Assembly (NCBI GenBank): GCA_030612385.1
Contig: JAUWNZ010000113.1
Span: 1 to 5,055, forward strand
Direction of reading: 5' to 3'
From: Pseudomonadota bacterium
Lineage (GTDB): Bacteria > Desulfobacterota > Syntrophia > Syntrophales > JADFWA01
DNA length: 5,055 nt
In this document: positions 1 to 5,055 of the stretch, piece by piece
Position numbering within the stretch: the first letter of the stretch is position 1
How the letters are laid out: each line of letters starts with the position of its first letter
Translations under genes and position numbers: made by a program
Notes under the pieces: model-generated
The model's input: only the letters and a program-made list of their open reading frames with translations
The model's database searches: none
Told to the model about the DNA's origin: nothing

Positions 1-87
1 TGATAGAATAAACTCCTTGTATTTTCCTAATAGAGAATTGAGATCATTGTTTAAATCAACAATTGCTTTGTCGAATTTGTTTTCCAT
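1..87 (-). CDS. 5' part of an unidentified gene downstream of the RM gene (partial)
   Basis: This is an open frame on the minus strand, starting at ATG 87-85 and running off the window edge, so only the first 29 residues are visible. They begin MENKFDKAIVDLNN and are rich in Leu, Asn, Asp and Lys with a helical, amphipathic look. There is no recognisable motif, signal peptide or membrane segment. The start is supported by a purine-rich ribosome binding site (AAGAGGGAGAG) just upstream and by a gap of only 21 bases from the stop codon of the RM gene on the same strand. That spacing suggests one transcript. I do not recognise the product. A helper of the restriction system is possible from position alone, but an unrelated gene is equally compatible. 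Confidence 0.6.
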   Translation of the reverse strand, partial: MENKFDKAIVDLNNDLNSLLGKYKEFILS

Positions 88-98
88 CTCTCCCTCTT
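88..98 (-). promoter_or_regulatory. Ribosome binding site of the partial downstream gene
   Basis: Read on the minus strand, the bases just before ATG 87-85 are AAGAGGGAGAG. They contain overlapping GAGGG and GGGAG anti-16S matches at short spacing (2-4 bases). It lies in the 21-base gap after the RM stop codon, which supports translation of the partial downstream frame as a separate cistron. Confidence 0.55.
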
Positions 99-108
99 AG
101 AAGAAGCG

Positions 109-3100
109 TTAAATTCTTGGAGCGAAATGACCATTATGAAAGCTGATTAATTCCTTTTCTGCGTCATCATAGATTTCATCGATGTCTTTCTGAATGCGGA
201 TCGTGTGCTCAAGGGCCGTTGCTACCCTACAGTAATGTTTGATGTCATCCAGAGACAAGACCCTGCCTTTTCTGTCTTTCAGCCATTTATCGCAAACCTG
301 ATAGCCGCCGATCCGGTATTGCCAGACTTTTTCTTCCAATCCCTCAAAATACTGATCGTTGTTGATGTAAACTCGCTCGACCTCTTTGTCATACTTGATT
401 TTGTCAACCCTCTTGTCTCCTGTTCCCTGGAATTTTACAACCGGGGAATCAAGCTCAGGTAACTGCATAAGATGCAGATCAGCAAGACGCTTGCCGTATT
501 CGGCCAATTTTCTGAAAAGGCGTTTGTCTTTCGTAAAGGGGGCCCGTGGAAAGTCCGTTTTCAGAAATTCTGAGTATTTCGCGCGGTAAGTATTAGAGTA
601 GAAAACAGCGTATATGTAGTAGAAAATATCTTCGGGACTCGGTTTTGCTTTGTAGGCTTCGGATAAAGCGGAGGATATCTTTTCGCTGATATTGGGCGTT
701 CTTTCTTTTGACTCTTTTAGATGACTGAAAAGGTCATTTTGGTCGGGGTCGGGGTCGGGGTAGAGGTAGAGTGGGAATAAATATCCACTTCCATATTTGC
801 CGGCTGTACCTGTCAGATTGAATTCAATAATCTTATCTGTCACGAAGATATGCCTAAACTCATTGTGAGTTTGCCTTGAAGTTACTATACCCAGATTCTC
901 CCGCATCATATGCCGCAAAACATTCCTGCGGGACCTTTCAACCAGCACATCATGATAAAAAATCCATTGAATATCAAAGGGCCTGTATAAAATCTGAGCA
1001 AATGAATTTTCCCAGTCCTCGTCATGTCTTACCTTTTCCCTTGCTGTCTTTAGCTTCCAGCCGGATTTGTCCTTAAGTTTATACGGTTCACCTATCAGAT
1101 CATCCGGTATTCTTTCATCGCAAAACATCCTGATGCGCCGCTTGAGGGCTTCTTTGTCTGTATCAATAACAAATTTATCTCTTGCCGTAACAATCCCCAC
1201 ACTATTCACCGGAAAGATTTCCGTTATCTTCGGCGATTTTTCATACAATTCCAGCAGTCTTTCATCTCTCGGAACAAAAAGATAAAATTCTGATTTAGGA
1301 GTTATTTCCTGCCATTTAGTTGTCTCAATATCATTATCGATAAGCCAGTCGTATTTTGCCTTTCTCAGTCCCCATAGTTCGGAATGGAAAATCTTTGTAC
1401 CTTTACTTGTGTCTTTTTTCTTGATGAATAACGCAATGGCCGTGCCCTGGCGGATGTCAAACACGTTTTCATCTTTGGAGCCGTCCGGGCACTTTTCCTT
1501 TTTCAGACTGTTGCCATGAAGGTCAAGCAGATAGATTTCATCAAAACTGTTCATCAGCGACCGGCGCATCCCTCTGAAAGTAGGATTATCCAGATAACTG
1601 TGATTGGTGATAAATCCCAGGACTCCTTCGCTGGCCTGATCTATTTTCCATTGGCCAAAACGAATAAATTTAACATAATCATCCTGAAGCCATTTCGGAT
1701 TCTTTTCATTAAGCAATTGTCCATCTATTACCTTATAATATTCTATTAGTTCCCCTATCCAGGTTTTCTGTTTTTTGGTTATATTTCGTTTTGCCTTTTT
1801 GGTTTGTGGTTCGAGTTTATATGAATCGCCGTCCTTTAGAATTTGATAACTAAAGGTATACCTGGCTCCTTTCTCTATTGTAGCTTCTTTCTCACTTCTG
1901 TTTGCTGAATGGCCCGAATAGGGAGGATTCCCCATTATTGCAAGAATAGGCTGCTCCTTTTTCACCTTCCCCGCCAGATGTGATTCTTCGGAAAGTGAAG
2001 CCATGCCGGGGAGATTTGTCTGTTCAAGATTCTCGATCTCCAGTGTATTCGTCAGATAGAGTTTGAACCTGTCATCCTTTTTCAGACGGTAGCCCAGTTC
2101 TTCAAGGAGAAAGGACATCTTCAAATGGCCGACGGCATAGGGCGCCATCATCAATTCGAAGGCGTAAAAGTTTTTGAGGATATGTTCCTTGATAAAACCT
2201 TCCTTACCGCCTTCGCCGTATTTTGACGTAAATTCATCGACCGCCAGTTTAGCTGCCTCCGCCAGAAAAGTAAGTGTGCCGGATGCCGGGTCTAACACCG
2301 TCACGGAATCGCTTGCCAGGCCGTCAACTCTACCGAAACGCTCCTTCAAGATGTAATGAAGGGAACGCACAATGTAGGAGACAACCGGTTCAGGCGTATA
2401 ATACACCCCCCGTCTTTCGCGGGTTTTGGGATCATATTCGGCAAGAAATGTCTCATAAAAATGAACGACCGGGTCTTTTCCTTTGCCTTCCCTGAAGTAG
2501 TCCTGAAGCAGTTTGTTCACATCCGCCACGAATAACACCTCGGCGATGTCATCAATAATCCATTCCATTTGAACAGGAACGTCTTCAAGCGAAATAAACC
2601 GGAAGACATCTCTTAATATTCCGATGGTGCGGGGGATGTTATCATAGGCGAGTTTTCTGTTAAAACCGTTTTTTGAGCGCATGCGGGCGGCAAACAGGCC
2701 GTAGGTGATCGTCTGGGAATAGAGATCGGCAAATTCCTCCTTTGAAAGACCGCTGATTAGAAATTGCCTGAACGCTTCATAAAATCCAAGAATAAAACCC
2801 TTGCCGGTTCTTTCTTCCTCCGCCAGCTCCTCGGCAATTACCTCGTCTTTCAAAAAGCTCGTGCGTTTGGCCAGCTCTATTGCCAGATCTTTTGCGTTGT
2901 AAACTTTAGGCAGGGAGAATGAATAAAACTCTTCAATCAGCTTAAGAAAATCAGGTTCTTTCTCAACAGGCGGAATTGTTTTGAGCCGATGCACGATAAA
3001 AGGTCTTGCTATTGATGCCTTATTGACCAGTATGCCGTTACGATAAAGCCGGAACTCGAAAAAATTGGTTAGTATCAGATTTGGGAAGGTGTTCCTGTAC

Positions 3101-3378
3101 CGTTTTAACTGTTCTGTATCTTCTATTGAATCCAGATTCTCAACAGTCGGCGCCTTGGCTTCAATATATCCTACAATGTGCTGCCTGCCGTCCCATATCC
3201 TAAAATCAGGATTGCCCGCCTCGGTGGTTTTTGGAAGCGTTGTGATGTGAATTTTGCCCTTGCCGAAAGATTCGGCCAGTTTATTCATCAGCGCTGCAAG
3301 GGTTGCATAATAGCTTTCTTCTCTCGCATCACCCTGATCTGTAATTTTAAATATGTTTTTAAGATATGATTTCAGCAT
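109..3378 (-). CDS. Type ISP/IIG-like restriction-modification enzyme: nuclease, N6-adenine methyltransferase and target recognition in one chain
   Basis: This 1089-residue protein should both methylate adenine in a specific DNA site, using S-adenosylmethionine, and cut unmodified DNA in the cytoplasm. Visible parts: a PD-(D/E)XK nuclease at about residues 15-130 (acidic E20/E21, PDF with D58, EAK with E73 and K75, then Q90xxxY); a helical linker at about 140-310; methyltransferase motif X (GVYYTPEP, 324-331), motif I (DPASGTLTFL, 363-372), an FELM motif (407-410) and catalytic motif IV NPPY (484-487). The C-terminal half carries type ISP landmarks such as LYRPFD (797-802) and FPLYLYP (868-874) and should hold target recognition. 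Classical type ISP enzymes (LlaGI/LlaBIII) are near 1600 residues with a helicase between nuclease and methylase; no Walker A or DEAD-like motif is seen here, so it resembles type IIG. The frame is intact. Start ATG 3378-3376 has an AGG eight bases upstream. Specificity cannot be read from sequence. Confidence 0.93.
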   Translation of the reverse strand: MLKSYLKNIFKITDQGDAREESYYATLAALMNKLAESFGKGKIHITTLPKTTEAGNPDFRIWDGRQHIVGYIEAKAPTVENLDSIEDTEQLKRYRNTFPNLILTNFFEFRLYRNGILVNKASIARPFIVHRLKTIPPVEKEPDFLKLIEEFYSFSLPKVYNAKDLAIELAKRTSFLKDEVIAEELAEEERTGKGFILGFYEAFRQFLISGLSKEEFADLYSQTITYGLFAARMRSKNGFNRKLAYDNIPRTIGILRDVFRFISLEDVPVQMEWIIDDIAEVLFVADVNKLLQDYFREGKGKDPVVHFYETFLAEYDPKTRERRGVYYTPEPVVSYIVRSLHYILKERFGRVDGLASDSVTVLDPASGTLTFLAEAAKLAVDEFTSKYGEGGKEGFIKEHILKNFYAFELMMAPYAVGHLKMSFLLEELGYRLKKDDRFKLYLTNTLEIENLEQTNLPGMASLSEESHLAGKVKKEQPILAIMGNPPYSGHSANRSEKEATIEKGARYTFSYQILKDGDSYKLEPQTKKAKRNITKKQKTWIGELIEYYKVIDGQLLNEKNPKWLQDDYVKFIRFGQWKIDQASEGVLGFITNHSYLDNPTFRGMRRSLMNSFDEIYLLDLHGNSLKKEKCPDGSKDENVFDIRQGTAIALFIKKKDTSKGTKIFHSELWGLRKAKYDWLIDNDIETTKWQEITPKSEFYLFVPRDERLLELYEKSPKITEIFPVNSVGIVTARDKFVIDTDKEALKRRIRMFCDERIPDDLIGEPYKLKDKSGWKLKTAREKVRHDEDWENSFAQILYRPFDIQWIFYHDVLVERSRRNVLRHMMRENLGIVTSRQTHNEFRHIFVTDKIIEFNLTGTAGKYGSGYLFPLYLYPDPDPDQNDLFSHLKESKERTPNISEKISSALSEAYKAKPSPEDIFYYIYAVFYSNTYRAKYSEFLKTDFPRAPFTKDKRLFRKLAEYGKRLADLHLMQLPELDSPVVKFQGTGDKRVDKIKYDKEVERVYINNDQYFEGLEEKVWQYRIGGYQVCDKWLKDRKGRVLSLDDIKHYCRVATALEHTIRIQKDIDEIYDDAEKELISFHNGHFAPRI
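742..771. repeat. Hexanucleotide tandem tract inside the RM gene
   Basis: On the plus strand there are three perfect GTCGGG units followed by two GTAGAG units, giving a period-6 tract of about 30 bases. On the coding (minus) strand it encodes alternating Leu-Tyr then Pro-Asp residues (LYLYPDPDPD, residues 871-880) in the C-terminal target-recognition half. Gain or loss of one unit would add or remove two residues without shifting the frame. The plus strand also has three GGGG runs separated by TC. Confidence 0.7.
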
Positions 3379-3416
3379 TCAGATTACCTGGAATTTAACC
3401 TGTTGTTATCATTTAT
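3379..3416 (-). promoter_or_regulatory. Short leader of the RM gene with ribosome binding site
   Basis: The 38 bases between the inverted-repeat element and the RM start are AT-rich. On the minus strand an AGG (3387-3389) sits eight bases before the ATG and is the likely ribosome binding site. No convincing -35/-10 pair is visible here. The RM gene may therefore be transcribed from inside or beyond the inverted-repeat element, for example from the promoter before the HTH remnant. Confidence 0.35.
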
Positions 3417-3587
3417 TAACTACTCACGTAGTCAGGCTGAAGGTATTTAGGCTGAAGGCTGAAGGGGCAGAAAGAGCGCTTTGGCGGAGAAACAGCAGAT
3501 TTTTGCATCAAACATGGCTTCAAAATGTGCAGTATTCCTGCTTTTCCTAACAGTCTTCAGCCTTCAGTCTATCCACCTGAGTAGTTA
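3417..3587. mobile_element. 171-bp inverted-repeat element, MITE-like, with GGCTGAAGG iterations
   Basis: The ends are perfect 10-bp inverted repeats, TAACTACTCA at 3417-3426 and its complement at 3578-3587. Inside, CTGAAGGCTGAAG (3452-3464) is perfectly inverted at 3555-3567. The left arm holds three GGCTGAAGG copies (3435-3443, 3450-3458, 3457-3465). The left tip can also fold alone as ACTAC-TCAC-GTAGT (3419-3432). The central 90 bases (3465-3554) have no supported gene. ATCATTT occurs 2 bases outside the left end (3408-3414) and 1 base outside the right end (3589-3595), compatible with a target-site duplication. No transposase is encoded, so movement would need an enzyme supplied elsewhere. 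A structured leader or attenuator of the RM gene is the alternative reading. Confidence 0.6.
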
Positions 3588-3726
3588 CATCATTTGTCAC
3601 AATGTTGAAATGACAGCTTGTTTACCACAGCATCTTGCCACCAGTTATCGAAAAATGAAGGCATCCCCATGACTGGCCGCGCGTCACCGTCTGCATAGTC
3701 CCAAAAATAGTGTTCCAATCCACTGC
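3588..3726. other. Gap without a supported gene between the inverted-repeat element and the HTH remnant
   Basis: A minus-strand frame (3590-3775, GTG start inside the HTH coding region, no ribosome binding site) is open here. It would encode a Trp/Asp-rich peptide with stretches such as HYFWDYADGDARP. I do not recognise it. It does not resemble the expected C-terminal helices of the HTH regulator in any frame. It may be decayed coding sequence, but I cannot support a gene. Confidence 0.3.
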
Positions 3727-3894
3727 TTAATGCGCCTTGGCCGGCTTTGAGGGTTGAAACTTTCTGTTTTTCCACCGGTTCACGGTGGCAAAGCTAATAC
3801 CAGGCTTGTTGGCCAGGTCTTCCTGGCTCAAGGTCAACTGCTTTCGGACCTCTTTCACAAGTGCGGGGAAATTATGATCATCTGTTGCCATCAT
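3727..3894 (-). CDS. Short XRE-family helix-turn-helix protein, probably a decayed regulator of the RM locus
   Basis: A 55-residue frame with a clear Cro/C1-type HTH: helix 1 FPALVKEVRKQL (9-20), SQEDLA (23-28) and recognition helix SFATVNRW (34-41). Such proteins bind operator DNA as dimers; related small HTH proteins often sit beside DNA-methylase genes. The start is placed at ATG 3894 (or the next codon, 3891), because AAGGA lies four to seven bases upstream; an in-frame ATG at 3918 lacks such a site. It ends right after the HTH (PAKAH-stop), where relatives as I recall them (PSKLAKAQ...) continue with further helices. Relative to the usual LG(V/I)SFATVNRWENGK...SKLAKA pattern it carries P31 for Leu, K42 for Glu, R44 for Gly and P51 for Leu, each reachable by one transition. 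Prolines at the HTH turn should hurt folding, so I suspect a pseudogene; it may still be annotated as a small CDS. Confidence 0.65.
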   Translation of the reverse strand: MMATDDHNFPALVKEVRKQLTLSQEDLANKPGISFATVNRWKNRKFQPSKPAKAH

Positions 3895-3898
3895 TCTT

Positions 3899-3903
3899 TC
3901 CTT
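3899..3903 (-). promoter_or_regulatory. Ribosome binding site that decides the HTH start
   Basis: AAGGA on the minus strand lies four bases before ATG 3894 and seven before the adjacent ATG 3891. The longer in-frame start at 3918 has no comparable purine-rich site, so the shorter protein is preferred. Confidence 0.5.
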
Positions 3904-3964
3904 TGTCAGCATTTGCATTCATAGATTGTGTGTGATAACTTCTTAAACCGATTAAATAAATACG

Positions 3965-3994
3965 AGTTTACCGAATGGAATAAGAGGTTGTCAA
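3965..3994 (-). promoter_or_regulatory. Candidate sigma-70 promoter of the HTH gene, possibly of the whole RM block
   Basis: On the minus strand a perfect TTGACA -35 box (3994-3989) is followed after 18 bases by TAAACT (3970-3965), a 4/6 match to the -10 consensus. This lies about 70 bases upstream of the HTH start. The -35 box directly abuts the repeat cluster beginning at 3995. No better pair was seen between it and the HTH gene. Confidence 0.4.
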
Positions 3995-4026
3995 GTCACT
4001 CCCGCGTTATTTTTGTCACTCCCGCG
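3995..4026. repeat. 12-bp direct repeat GTCACTCCCGCG
   Basis: GTCACTCCCGCG occurs at 3995-4006 and again at 4015-4026, 20 bases apart start to start. The first copy looks like a partial end of the same repeat family that makes up the inverted-repeat unit immediately to the right. Confidence 0.65.
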
Positions 4027-4088
4027 CAGGCGGGAGTCCATAAGTGCTTGAAAAAACTATATTCCCGATCAAGTCGGGAATGACAAAA
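4011..4088. repeat. 78-bp intergenic inverted-repeat unit with two hairpins
   Basis: The ends are 14-bp inverted repeats with one mismatch: TTTTGTCACTCCCG (4011-4024) against the complement at 4075-4088. Each end also forms its own hairpin: ACTCCCGC/GCGGGAGT with a GCAG loop (4018-4037) and ATTCCCGA/TCGGGAAT with a TCAAG loop (4061-4081), both perfect 8-bp stems. From general knowledge, TGTCATTCCCGC...GCGGGAATGACA units are dispersed in intergenic regions of many Desulfobacterota and Nitrospirota genomes. There is no coding capacity. Neither stem is directly followed by a U-tract in the sense needed for a classical terminator, though it could still influence read-through or mRNA ends. Confidence 0.7.
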
Positions 4089-4099
4089 CTGTGTGTATT

Positions 4100-4129
4100 T
4101 TGACTTTTTACTAGACTGTCAACTTTAAT
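4100..4129 (+). promoter_or_regulatory. Candidate sigma-70 promoter of purU
   Basis: TTGACT (4100-4105, 5/6 match to the -35 box) is followed after 18 bases by TTTAAT (4124-4129, 5/6 match to the -10 box). It lies between the repeat unit and the purU start and would give a leader of about 80 bases. I see no riboswitch fold in the leader. Confidence 0.45.
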
Positions 4130-4216
4130 GTCACGGATTCATGATATAGACAATGCGACATGGAGTCTTTAAAGATTTTTCTTTTACCATATTTGAAGAT
4201 TAAGGTGTGAGGTAAA

Positions 4217-5055
4217 ATGAACAAAGCAAATGCTGTTTTGCTCCTATCCTGTCCTGACCGAAAAGGACTTGTAGCGACAATATCGGATTTTATCTTCAAA
4301 CATAACGGGAATATTGTGCATGCGGATCAGCATACTTCCCAGACAACAAAGACCTTCTTTATGAGAATCGAATGGGAACTGGCAGGATTTACCATTCCCC
4401 GTGAAGAAATAACCTCTATCTTTGCGCCTCTTGCCGAAAAACTAAAAATGAAATGGGATTTACGGTTTTCAGATTATGTACCGAAAATAGCATTGTTTGT
4501 TTCGAGACATGTTCACTGTTTTCATGATCTGATTTTAAGACACCAGATGGGAGAATTTCAGTCTGAAATATCCATTGTGATAAGCAATCACCTCGACTTA
4601 AAGCCGCTGGCTGAGCAGTTTGGTTTGAACTTCAGGCACTATCCAATCACTCCGCAAAACAAGGCGGAGCAGGAAGAAAAAGAACTTGATGAATTGAAAA
4701 ACCACAATATTGATCTCGTCGTCCTTGCCAGGTATATGCAGATACTGAGCGGCAAGTTTATCGATCGATACCGGAACAGGATTATCAACATTCATCATTC
4801 ATTTTTGCCTGCCTTTGCCGGGGGGAAACCGTATCAGCAAGCTTATGACAGGGGAGTCAAGATAATCGGCGCCACCAGCCACTATGTAACTGAGATCCTC
4901 GACGATGGGCCTATAATTGCCCAGGACGTTATAAAGATCAGCCACAGGGATTCAGTGGATAACATCAAGTTGAAGGGGAAGGATCTGGAGAGGATAGTCC
5001 TGGCCAGGGCGATGAGGCTTCACCTGGAAAACAAGATACTGGTCTATGGTTCCAA
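4217..5055 (+). CDS. purU: Formyltetrahydrofolate deformylase PurU (3' end cut by window edge)
   Basis: PurU hydrolyses 10-formyltetrahydrofolate to tetrahydrofolate and formate in the cytoplasm, balancing one-carbon pools and in some bacteria supplying formate for purine synthesis by PurT. The visible 279 residues begin with an ACT domain (about 5-85; LLLSCPDRKGLVATISDF at the start), which in this family senses small ligands. A hydrolase domain of the GART formyltransferase fold follows from about 89, with the LARYMQILS signature (170-178). The catalytic triad is visible: N191 and H193 in NIHHSFLPAF, and D229 in LDDGPIIAQD. The start ATG has GAGG four bases upstream. The E. coli protein is 280 residues and homologues end shortly after the VYG(S/N) motif present here, so only a few codons should be missing. 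It is transcribed away from the RM block and is probably unrelated to it. Residues look intact. Confidence 0.95.
   Translation, partial: MNKANAVLLLSCPDRKGLVATISDFIFKHNGNIVHADQHTSQTTKTFFMRIEWELAGFTIPREEITSIFAPLAEKLKMKWDLRFSDYVPKIALFVSRHVHCFHDLILRHQMGEFQSEISIVISNHLDLKPLAEQFGLNFRHYPITPQNKAEQEEKELDELKNHNIDLVVLARYMQILSGKFIDRYRNRIINIHHSFLPAFAGGKPYQQAYDRGVKIIGATSHYVTEILDDGPIIAQDVIKISHRDSVDNIKLKGKDLERIVLARAMRLHLENKILVYGS

Noticed and set aside
205..2495. Several plus-strand open frames of 60-85 residues across the RM gene
   Set aside because: They lie antisense to a long intact gene with clear domains, have no ribosome binding sites or recognisable motifs, and are typical shadow frames.
3435..3465. 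GGCTGAAGG repeats as a CRISPR-like array
   Set aside because: Units are only about 9 bp, nearly contiguous, without regular spacers, and inverted on the other side; this is not a CRISPR.
3353..3672. Plus-strand open frames across the inverted-repeat element
   Set aside because: They overlap the element and the RM start, show no family resemblance and no ribosome binding site; the repeat structure explains this stretch better.
3590..3775. Minus-strand open frame overlapping the 3' end of the HTH ORF (Trp/Asp-rich peptide)
   Set aside because: It starts at a GTG inside the HTH coding region, has no ribosome binding site and no recognised homology. It could be decayed sequence, but I cannot support it as a gene.
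4018..4081. The two hairpins as rho-independent terminators
   Set aside because: The stems are stable but neither is followed immediately by a proper U-run on either strand; dispersed-repeat structure is the better explanation.
4111..4299. Minus-strand open frame over the purU leader and start
   Set aside because: It overlaps the purU promoter and coding start antisense, with no motif or ribosome binding site.
4598..4798. Minus-strand open frame within purU
   Set aside because: It is antisense to conserved purU coding sequence containing the catalytic N191/H193 region, so it is a shadow frame.

Overview
The window looks like a chromosomal piece of a bacterium of moderate GC content. The gene set, and the dispersed TGTCAYTCCCG-type repeat next to purU, fit an anaerobic Desulfobacterota, Nitrospirota or similar lineage. 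That assignment is an inference with low confidence, because no rRNA or other lineage marker is present.

Layout: about two thirds of the window (109-3378, minus strand) is one large restriction-modification gene. It encodes a single polypeptide with an N-terminal PD-(D/E)XK nuclease, an N6-adenine methyltransferase core and a C-terminal target-recognition region of the type ISP kind. No helicase block is present, so the layout is type IIG-like. Downstream on the same strand, after 21 bases and with its own ribosome binding site, a second gene starts at 87 and runs off the window edge; only 29 residues are visible. Upstream on the same strand lies a very short XRE-family helix-turn-helix ORF (3727-3894). 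It looks like the remains of a regulator once associated with the RM locus, and it has several substitutions at core positions and an early stop.

Between the HTH remnant and the RM gene is a 171-bp element (3417-3587) with 10-bp terminal inverted repeats, iterated GGCTGAAGG units, a 13-bp internal inverted repeat and a nearby candidate target duplication. It looks like a small non-autonomous mobile element. Between the HTH remnant and the plus-strand gene is a second, different repeat cluster (3995-4088) made of two perfect 8-bp-stem hairpins inside 14-bp near-perfect inverted repeats.

At the right end (4217-5055, plus strand) is purU, formyltetrahydrofolate deformylase, cut by the window edge only a few codons before its expected end. 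It is divergently oriented from the RM/HTH block, and a plausible sigma-70 promoter precedes it. The picture is a housekeeping one-carbon gene next to an acquired defence island whose regulatory flank has been invaded by small repeats and is partly decayed.
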